Source of the DNA: Phallusia mammillata
Taxonomy: Eukaryota > Chordata > Ascidiacea > Phlebobranchia > Ascidiidae
Length of the DNA: 64,000 bases
Reading direction: 5' to 3'
Assembly: GCA_003260075.1 (NCBI GenBank)
Contig: QLIY01000079.1
Location: 46,242 to 110,241, forward strand
Made by a program: the position numbers and the translations under genes. Every line of letters begins with the position of its first letter. Position 1 is the stretch's first letter. Of the stretch, positions 1 through 10,700 are shown one piece after another. Under the pieces are notes generated by a model, which made no database searches, had not been told where the DNA came from, and saw nothing but the letters and a program-made list of their open reading frames with translations.

Positions 1-692
1 ACATTGCTATGCGGCATCTGAATACGAGATCTCCATTAATTCGGAGTGACATTTATTACAACACGGGCATGTTAGAACATTTTATATGCAAATTTTGTGC
101 TTGTAGCCTTTCGCGTAAGCTTCTGTTCATAGCGAAGCTGCCAAATAGAATATGTAGGTTATAAGGTTGTGTAACATAAAGGTTAATACTTATGTGGTTA
201 GAAAAGGCATTTTATTAAATTGGCAATTAGGTTATAATTAAGCATCTTCAAGGTTGGGTAATTAAATAACAAAAGAGGACAAAGCGTTTTCGATTATGTA
301 CGAAATGGTAATTATTTAATTTTTAGGCATAGAAACTATGAAATCCAAGGCTGTATTAGTTCATTGTTGCCAAAAAAATTAAAGAAAAGCTTATGACATA
401 ACTACATTTATCATTAAACGTCGGGTCATTTAAGTTCTATATTAGGTCCATGTTGATTAAACAGAAGCATCATTTCTAGGCTTAAAGCCAAGTCATAAAA
501 TTCAAGATCTAAAAATACACTTTTCCACACTCCAATTCGTCTAGGACAGAGCACGCCAAAACAATTATAATGACAAATGAAGCAAATGCTATAAAGCAGA
601 CAGCAGCAAGTGTAAAAAGTGCAAAATAATGACGCACTGTCACGCAATAAGGGTCATTATCTCAACTTGTTACAGGACAAACCGCGGCCGGT

Positions 693-922
693 TTAAACAA
701 TAGCAAGCCAATGTTGTGCTTGCTGGAACATAAATACACCGCTGGAAAGGAAAATGTGCTGTTTCATACCGTGCTGTAGCCTCGTTTAATATCTAGGAGC
801 TGCCCCCCCCCCTTAAACAATAGCAAGCCAATGTTGTGCTTGCTGGAACATAAATACACCACTGGCAAGGAAAATGTGCTGTTTCATACCGTGCTGTAGC
901 CTCGTTTAAATCTCTAGGAGCT
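693..922. repeat. Direct duplication joined by a C10 run
   Basis: Copy A (693-801) and copy B (813-922) are nearly identical and are separated by G plus ten C (803-812). They differ by a few substitutions and small indels, as two alleles would. This is probably an assembly join. Confidence 0.85.
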
Positions 923-3030
923 TTAGCGAAGGTCTCCGGGTGGCGTGTAAAGATATTTCTTGTACCACGACGGGTTAGGAACGGCGGAAGCTTTTGCGGA
1001 ATAATGTGGCGATCGCTAGGACTGATACAACACCGCAGGCCCCCAGGGTGATCCCAAAATAACGGTGTCTGTACCAGTCGACAAACTGGTAGTGCTCACA
1101 GGAGAACGGACCAAGATTTTGCTTCTGACTGTATGCATTGTAATGCATTGTTCAAAAACTTCTGCAATATTGTCAACATTCTACAAAACAACTGTTATGT
1201 ATTTCAATTTAAGTCATTAAAACTTCAAGTGCATGAAAAGTATTTTACTAAATTTTTGCATGACAATATTTTTTTTAAATCTTGCGTTGAAAAATCCATT
1301 TAGTTTTGTTGCCACTATACCAAACTTACTATTTAATATTTACAGCATAAAACACACATTTTACGGTTTTAAAAACGCACCCGAAACATTTTTGTAGCCC
1401 TTTAAAGACAGGCAATATTTTACCTATATTTCAACTTCATTACTAACCGCCGCCAGCGTAAGTGACGTCATAAGTCGGATTGTTCGTGGACAATGGTCAT
1501 GTTAACAGTGATACAAGATTTTATCTCCTACGTTAGGTCACGATAAAATTACCAACTTTTTCACCAAGTCATTGCTCGTCGAAAGTAACAAAGTAACTTT
1601 ATTGTAATTGGTACGAGGTTGCAGATGTTAAATAAGATTGTCAGTTTAATTTTACCACCAAAAAAGCTTAATCGAAAAAAGTTGGATTTATTAACCTACA
1701 AAAAACAAATTTTACATAACAATAGAAACGTTCCTTTTCTTTGACAAAATTGTTTGTGACGTCAACAAAGGGATTGTTTGTTTCACTTAACGTTCAAATT
1801 GAAACTTAAACGTTGATCTATCATTAGTGGGTGACATTTTCTTGCAACGTGTAACGTATTAATGATTTAACATACTGAACTCTAAAACCCACCAAACAAT
1901 GGTAAAATACTCAAAAATTAATAAACTGTGGCTGCCAGGCATAATGACATAAATTGAAAACACAAAGTTATCATAACAAAGCGAAAAGGGCTGCTGGAAG
2001 AGCTAAAAAATGTGTTAATAAATGAATATAATGTACCAAACAATTATTTGAAATCACAAAACAAGACGAGGAATGATTAAAAAGTTGCATTTTTTCTCTT
2101 CACAACTTCCGATTGCGATAGCATGACGTCAACGGAAATGGAGCGAAAAAATGTCGATTCCACGTAAGTGCTTGTGAAACAGCGGTGATGAAACGAATGA
2201 AGAAAAGAAGAAGAATGATTGTTCGGTGTTGCGTCGTCTTGCAAACGCTATAAGACCCAAGTCGGTGTTCGTGAAGAAGCCAGACGCGCGATGTTTAAGG
2301 GGGAGAGGGTCAGTTCTGTTACTAAGCACCGGGGCTGGCGGTTAGCAACTCAATGTCGCGACTTTGCTCTGCTTATTCCGCGTAAAAATAGAGTTCAATT
2401 TTCGTACAGCATGTTAGGCTTACGCAAGATGGAAATCGGATCGATACGGTATTTTCATTTATTGTAGCTAATTTGCCAATGAAGAAGCATAAAACTTACC
2501 TAAATATTGAAAAGTTTTGACAAAACTCTTGGCATTTTAACAGTAAAATACGCTGAACCGCATTTAAAAAACATGGTCACGGTTAACAGCACGAAGCTGG
2601 TCGGTAAACCCGCTTACAAATTAGTGCATGTCGCGCTTCTCAGTGTCAGCTGAATTAGAGTGGAAAGTGTGGTTGTGTTTGTGTTTAGAAGTGGTCGGAT
2701 TATGTGGTTTCCCTGTGCAAAATCTGCTAATGAGCGCTTGTGTGTTTTGGTCTGAGGCGTTAAACCAGATGCTTTAATCCGTTACACGAGTGAGCAAAAT
2801 TAGTTCGTTCTGCGAGTTGTCAAGAGCGCCAGACTTAATTGCAGGATTTGAACGTCTCTGCCACCAATGGAGTAAATAGTCCGTGTTAGAAATGCTTCAG
2901 AAACGGCCACGGCTTAAGTGTCTACTTGGTAAATTTTTGCGTAAAGCAATTAAAAAACTACTGAATCGCTTGCTACCAAAAAGTTTAAATAATTGGGCCC
3001 GATCTCGTTTGACAAAATATGTTTTAAATA

Positions 3031-3171
3031 CTTAGTAACTGAAGCTTTCAGTACACCTAAATCAAGGATGGATGCCATTATATCGGCGAATTCGATATTA
3101 TTTGTTTGCAATACATTGCAACACGAAAAACACAGATTGATTTAGGTGTACTGAAAGCTTCAGTTACTAAG
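3031..3171. repeat. Perfect 34-base inverted repeat with 73-base loop
   Basis: The arm at 3031-3064 is the exact reverse complement of the arm at 3138-3171, by direct reading. The loop between them is unique. The flanks beyond the arms do not pair. It could be a foldback MITE or a recent palindromic insertion; I found no target-site duplication. Confidence 0.85.
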
Positions 3172-4076
3172 TTATAATTATCCGTAACTTGAATCATCTG
3201 TATTGAGCGCACGTTGGTGCAGGACGATTTCTGTAAAAGCACAGTTATATGTTTTAAATACGTTTAAAGGTTCGGTTTATCATTTGCGCCCAAATCTCAA
3301 ACGCTCAGAAAACGTTGTGGCTATTTTTGGATCAGATGAACTTTTCGAGAAATGATAAACATCGTTAAGCTATCTGCAACTTAATGCACTCCTAATGCAT
3401 TTAACCTGTTCGAGGGCATTATCCTTTCGCAAGCAGGTGTCGGTAATAACCAGTTGGTTTCTATTTATTGGAACGCAATTATCTGTACCTCTCTGTGAGC
3501 CGGTAAAGTGCCTCCAAATAACCGCCGGACCTCGGGCTACGAAAGGAGATAGCTACTTACAAGTTGCTCACGACCAGGGTCTCCCTGTTACGATATGCAC
3601 TGCCACGGGCACTCACGGCGCCGGGAAGCACAATATTTCATCCTGCGAAGCTACTTAAAGGCATCCCCGATCGTTGTTGAGGTCATAACCTACTGATGGC
3701 TTACAAGCAATGTCAGGTCGCTTGCAGGGGAATGGTTGGCAGATGTTTTTGTTGAAACATTTGAGAAACAAAATGTTTACGTCTTATGTTACATCCAAAG
3801 AAAGTTCTTTTTTAGTTCGCTCGAAGTATTAATGTTTCAATGCGTACACCCAAGTAAAGATAATGGTTATTTCAGCATTAGTTTTCGTCAATATATTGAG
3901 ATGCGTTTTAAGATTATAGTGCAGGTGTGGCATCAGTATTATTACCATTAGCAAACTGCAATTTATTTATATTTCATGTAAAAAGTTTGTTTTTAGTTTA
4001 TAGACTTTGTTCACTTGGAATGCGACAATTTCTAGTTTAAAAAATAATTTATTTACAAAAAAGGCTTCGATCTTTG

Positions 4077-4128
4077 TTACGTCACAAGCTGACCCAATTG
4101 CTACGTCATCACACTTCTTGTTACGTCA
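4077..4128. promoter_or_regulatory. Cluster of three CRE-like sites upstream of the trefoil protease
   Basis: TTACGTCA occurs at 4077-4084 and 4121-4128, and TACGTCA at 4102-4108: three CREB/ATF-type half-palindromes in 52 bases, about 580 bases before the start codon at 4705. A regulatory role is inferred from the motif only. Confidence 0.3.
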
Positions 4129-4417
4129 CCAAGCATCTGCACATCCCTGGATAGTGAAAGGTAAGAAACGTGTTGTTTTAACTGGTGGATGATGGTGCAA
4201 TGTGTAAATTGCTCGTCCTATTCTGCTTATTCGAGGCAAAAATCGTGATGAATGTGGATTCGTGTATAGTTACCTCGAACGGCCAAATGTAATCTCGCTA
4301 AGAATGTTTCTCAAACGGCCGTGACTCTGTTTGTTACCTTATTAGGGCAGCTTGGGGGGAGATCGGTTTGATTTCCTGATAAATGAAATTGTGTAAGAAA
4401 AAGTTTTTGAAGAAGCT

Positions 4418-4518
<101 letters not shown>

Positions 4519-4704
4519 AAAAAATGTTTCTGCAAAAAAATAGTTTTATTTCAAATTAATTTTTGTTATTTATATTATGCATTAAAATATGTTTAAACGG
4601 ACTTTATTTGACTTCTTTTTTGGTTTGTTCGTAAGGAAAAAATACCAATCGATTTCCAAATGAAAAACGAAATATCTTTTTCGCAGGCGCACCAACCTTT
4701 AACG

Positions 4705-7700
4705 ATGATATTCGCAAAACTTAGCGTCATTTTGCTGATTTTTGTTGCAGTAGCGGAATCACAACTACCACCACCCGGTAAGTGAAATAAATGTAAATGT
4801 AATGTATGCGTATGTGCATTAACTTTAAAATTTCACTTTCAAACTAAACATGGACTAAATGTTTCTGGTCTATAAGAATGGTTTTAAACCGATTTGGTAT
4901 TTTGGTCACACTCGTTTTACAAAGAGTCGAAAACTTAGGAACACTATACACGGACTTGAAAAGTAATTTAAACATAACCATAACTGCCAAACTACTGGAG
5001 TATATAGAATACATCGTGCAGACCTTTCAACCTGCACTAATGATGACAATAAAGATTGTTGAAACGTCTGCACGATGTATTCTATATACACCAACACTTT
5101 GGCAGTGATGTTCATGATTAAGTTGAAAACTGTTAAAGTAACTTTTGTTTTAATGGACTATCTTAGAATCGACAACAGAAAAGAGAAATAACATTTTCAC
5201 ACAACATTGTTTTTTTTAAAGATAATCCCCAATGTCTGGACGAAGAGTGCGTGCCAGGAGCAACGGTAAACTCAGCAATTCAATGCAACTTGTTTATGAG
5301 TAAGTTTGAGTATTTCTATTGTGCACCAATAGTGTAAAAAAATTGTTGAATGTTGCTCTTGTTCAAACTTCATCTCAAAACTATGTTTTTAACTTTAAGA
5401 TTCTATTTGAATAAGAAACTAATAATGCAATTTGGGTAAAGTTTTTATGGTTTGTTGGAATCGTGTTTTAATCTTCTGTACCTTGATTTCATTGTTTGAA
5501 TATAACTGGAAATAACTTATTCATTGTTAAGGGCAATCTATTTGTATGATGAACATTTGTCGTATTTTCAATTTCTTATTTAAGTTGTCCATTTATTTCA
5601 GCTGGTTGCTGTTGGTCCGGTATCCATTGCTACAAGCAACGTCAGGCCGATTCAGAAAACTCAGTCGGTGCTGCTGGACGTTTGGCACCGGGCTATAATC
5701 GCCGGGTGGTCACCCTAACTGACGCCAAAATTCGTAAGTTTTCATTATTAAGTCGCGAGTTTCTCATAATTATTGTTCAGATTCGTCTTGTGATGGGTTA
5801 AAAATTCATTGAGGTCAAACATAAAGTTTTGTTTCACTGCAGTTTTTTTTAAGACAAAGTTCTGTTTTGATTTGTTGCAAAGGTCAAATTTAAACAAAAC
5901 ATTCAAAATTGCACATTTTATGCGGGCTGGTTGCTTTGACAAAATCTTTTTAAAACAAAACTTACTTAAAAAAACAAGTAATTAAAATGTCACCTCATCA
6001 AACTGAACCTCCTCGTATCTTGTGTAACAATTTCTCTTCGATCGAAAATAAACAAAAAATAAAACACAAGTTGATCAGATCAACTATTTTTTTGTCAATT
6101 TTACCTTGAAGGTTGTTCTAAAAAAAAGTTTTTTCGACAATGTAAGATGATTTTCTTTTTTTTTAACAGAGTATGGAGGTTCATGTCTCTTCCACTGCAC
6201 TTCGATTGAGAGATCGAAGAGACTTTCATGTTACCCTGAAGCTGCAATCGACATGTACTCGTGTCTTGGGGCTGGATGTTGCTACGATCCATCAGATAAT
6301 ATCGGCGCCAGAAGGTGTTACTTCTCAGCACGTAAGTTAACAATAAAGCAGTGCTGATTTTAACATGGGTTTAACTTATTGCAGTGGTAAGATTCAGCCG
6401 GTTCGCACCGGTTCTATAGAACCGTCTCACGAAATTTTATGAGATCAGCGAAACGGTTAGCATTACTGGTTGCTAAGAATCACTTCTGTAAAAGTGTTTG
6501 AGATCAATCATTAAGATTATAAGTCTCATCGCAATTTTGACTTTAGATCGTAAAAATGGGGAGTTTATTGGACACAATTCTATAGTTTCAAGAACAAAAA
6601 GTTGCTAATCACGCACAACTCAAAGTCACAAATATCACCAACACTTTTGCGTATTTGAATGGTTAAAACTATATTTTCAAGTTTAAGAAAGTAAGTTTAA
6701 TTCAATGACATTTTTTCAGCGACTCCTGGTCCTTGTCCAGAGGGGCGATGCTTAGCGGGCAGTGGAACAATCACAAAGTGTTCGGCCACACCGATCAGTG
6801 AAGAAAGATGCACCGGTTACGGCTGTTGTTCGCAGATGATTGAAAACGAACGGGTCTGCTACTTTCCGCAAAGTAAGTGGGGAAACAAATTCATAAACTA
6901 GTTTTGAAGACCATAGTACTCTATAAGGCCTATTAAAGGCGTTATACCGAATCAAATCGGTCTCCAAGCATTCGCCAAACAAACATAGATCTGATTTTTC
7001 CCAAAAAAGTACGAGATAACTTACTTAATTACTAAAACCAAGATTTTGTTTGTAAGATTTTGCATTAGCAATTCACGTAAAGAAAAGAAAAACTTTTCCG
7101 ATTTTATCAAATACAGGTTCGTTTATCAAGCTATAACCCATGTTAAATTAACCTTAATTTTATTTGCAGCCGAACCTAAGGCTTTGCCACCGAGAAATCA
7201 ATACAGGCCTGGTGGAGTTTTCACAACGGCCCCTGCTGTCCCGCCTACAACAATAGCAACCACTACACCAATCCCTGTGAGCACAAAGGAGCCGAAATTT
7301 CTTGATATGTTGGTTAAGCGAGGTGGAAGGTTGGACGATTATTCGGTTGTTGAGTTGCTGAGCAAAAGCATCGGCCAATTGCTGAGGAAACGGAACCGGA
7401 CTGTGACAACCACAACCGAGGCCCCCACGACTACACCGTAAGTCAACGTGTTAGATCGGCGCGTGAGAAGTGAGAGGTCATTTCACTTATATGTACAGTG
7501 AAACTGATATACAGACGAGAGGCGTAGGTTTATCAACGTGACAGTTGTGTAACATTTGTTTTGGTTTTGTTGGAAGTCAGCCAAAGAACGTTTTAGTTTC
7601 CCGAACCGTCATTCGATACTGATTGTAATTCTTAATCTATTACGGGTTAGCGTTGTTTTGTTTCTTTAACAACTACATGACTTTAAGCAACCGTGGCAAA

Positions 7701-10700
7701 TTATTTCTTAAAAATTAAGACCAACATTTCGTTCAGATTTTGATATTTGTAACAAACTAAAAAATGAGTAACCAAATACCAGTTTTACAGACCATCGCTT
7801 GTTTAAGTTTTGAAATGTGGCTTGGTTTGCTTTTAAGTAACGCAGATTTGAGTTGCAGCTTTAAAAGATGTAAAAAATCCGCGAACGGCACAAACCAGCT
7901 TGAAGTTGTTCCGACAAACTTACAACCTGTCGTAAAACGCACATTTCTGTCCAATCGGTCACCGTTATCAGGTCATGTGACCTGTCGGCGGTAATTAGCC
8001 CTGACGAGATTGGGGATCGTTGACCTTACCGGATTGTGATTGGTCACTGGTAGTCAGGGTTACCGCGCCGGCCGAACCAGTTACGCGAGGTCAGCTTAAT
8101 TGCGCGAGCATCTAGTGCGCGCTCTTTACGGGGAGATTTACATGCAAACGATGTAGTCGCTTTTATTAGGTCACGCCTGTGTTACAGTGTAGGTCACACC
8201 CTAAGCCTCCGGGCCCAATTGACACGACAGATAAAAAGCCAATCGTAAAATTTGCATCGCATTTGTGCTGCTCATGGCTCTTTTCGAATTTGGTTTGGTG
8301 TCAAGCCTTGTGTTTTACGAAGGATAATGCACCATGTCAAGGCATTACATGCAGAGCACGACATCATAGGTTAAAGTAGTGAATAAATTAACAACGCCGT
8401 TTGTTAAGTAGCGATCTGGAAACTCTTAATTGCACAGTAATGGGTTCGATTTTCCTCTCAAGTAATCAAAACTAAAAGATAAAACTGATGACACGAGCAT
8501 TTGCCGAAACGTTTTCCAAATAAAGCATGTCGTTTTTTATGTTGTTTGGGTCGTTATTTTCACCATTGAATGAACAAGTTTGGCAAATTAAAACTTCACA
8601 GGCTTTTTTCTGCAATCGGTTTGACCCTGAGTAATTAAAGGTCATCACATCAAGTACGTATTTACGCCCTATCTACGTCACAGCGGGACACCAGGGTGGA
8701 ATTAGACAAATTGCGGAACAGGATTTCCTAAAGGAACCTCTGAATTATCCCATGCCCCCCCCCCTCAAGTACGTATTTACGCCCTATCTACGTCACAGCG
8801 GGACACCAGGGTAGAATTAAACAAATTGCGGAACAGGATTTCCTAAAGGAACCTCTGAATTATCCCGTAATCGGTGCAAAACCTGAAATTATCACACCAC
8901 AGTTGATAACGCAGCGGGTTCACAATCATTTCTTACAAGCGATGTAACGAGCCGCTTCAAGTAATCGCTATTTCCTTCCGCGCGGGGCAGCACGTTTAAG
9001 GTTACGCCCCTAAATAACCGGGCAGGCGTTGTTCCTTGTCGCCGATTGATTAATTAATCAACCCTCGCACCCTCGCAACCCTGAGTTGGCAAGACACGCG
9101 AATAAGCTGGAATAATTGAAGTGACAATTTGTCAAACCTGACGAAAGGGATGTAAGTTGTTAGTTTCACAAATGTCGCGCCTTATCGGTGCAAAAACGTG
9201 ACAAGACACAGTTTTTACCTTTCGCCGGCATTTTGGTTCATCAAGAAATGTTTCCAATAAAATAATACAAGCTAATGCGGACAAACTAAAATATAAGGAA
9301 CTGTTGTCATTTTGAAACATACCGATAGGAGTAGAGGACAATAAACAATAAAACTAGTAAAGGAGAGAATCAATCTGTGTCTTACGAATGTTTTACCATA
9401 ATAATTAGAAATATTACCGTTTTTATTTTTAATTTTTTGTCAAATTTTTCTATTTTTGTTTACCTTAAATTTAATTTTTCTAGACGTCCCACAACAACTG
9501 CCACAACAACAACAACCATCGCCACCACTACGCGGCAGCCGAGAGTTCTTCCCACCCAGCCCGCCTATATTATGAAAACTATATGCAGATGGGGAAGATG
9601 TAAGTAAAAACAAGTGATATTGCGTTGTCTGTTTATCCAAAGTTCAAAAAAGGGTCAGAATGGTTAAATTTTTTTTTTCACGGGCTTCGAACCCAGGACA
9701 CTCCCGGGGACGAATCCCGATCAAGGTTTTTTAAGTCTGTATATGGNGGACACTCCCGGGGACGAATCCCGATCAAGGTTTTTTTTATGTCTGTATGTGG
9801 GTCAGGCGCGCCAGACCATTCGGCCAAGTTCCTGCCCGTGGTTAAAACCAGTCTTCAAATGCTCGAAAGTGCAATGACGCCCACTGGTGGTTGCACTATC
9901 GCACATATTAGAGTACTGGAATTTGAATTTAAGTAACAAAATGCCTAGGTTTAGTTTTTGATGTACTTTTGATACATATAAGCTATTGCTACCAGGGAGC
10001 TCTTCTGGCAAATGTATTTTTATTCCGACGTTTCGACGTCCTATTATAAAGTCGACCGGTATAGGACGTCGAAACGTGGTACAAAAAATGCATTTGCCAG
10101 AAGAGCTGTATAAACTTGTGCTTTTGATATATCTTTAGAACAAAGTATTTTACAGTTTTGTGCGTGAAAGTTAAATAGAAATCATATTATTTAAATTTCC
10201 AGGTCGTCAATACAAAGTAAAGAATACCGAAATCAAGAAGTGTTACCCTACTGACTGCGGCAAACCTCGGATCTATCCTGGTTCACAGATCTCTGCTCCT
10301 ACATCGGTGAAAAAGATCGTTGGCGGAACTCGGTAAGAATCAGTTGATCACAGAACCGCAGAAAAATAAAATTAGATTGTTAACTTAAGTGAACATGTTA
10401 ACATCATGCTGGAATCAGGCCTGTAATGTACTTGCGACCAGCGACCATAACGCACTCATGCGTATAGATCAGTGGTTCTCAACCTTTTTTCTTTCGTGGC
10501 CCATTTTCATTAAACAAAAATTCTGGGGCCCAGTAAATTTATATGAAAGAAAAACACAACTATAAAATAGGTTCAGAACAAAAAAATGCAGATCATATTT
10601 TAAACAGATGTTAAGTTTAAAATAACTTGAAGCAAAAAAATCATAAAACAGCACTTTCCCTTCTTTTAATCACTTTTAGTTATGACCAGAGTAATTGGAC

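Noticed and set aside
693-922. CRISPR-like or VNTR array
   Set aside because: Only two copies, separated by a C-run, with no regular spacers; a eukaryotic context with introns also makes CRISPR irrelevant.
7046-7441. 131-codon frame starting at 7046
   Set aside because: Only 7170-7437 is exon 6 of the trefoil protease; the upstream part is intron read-through before a clear acceptor.
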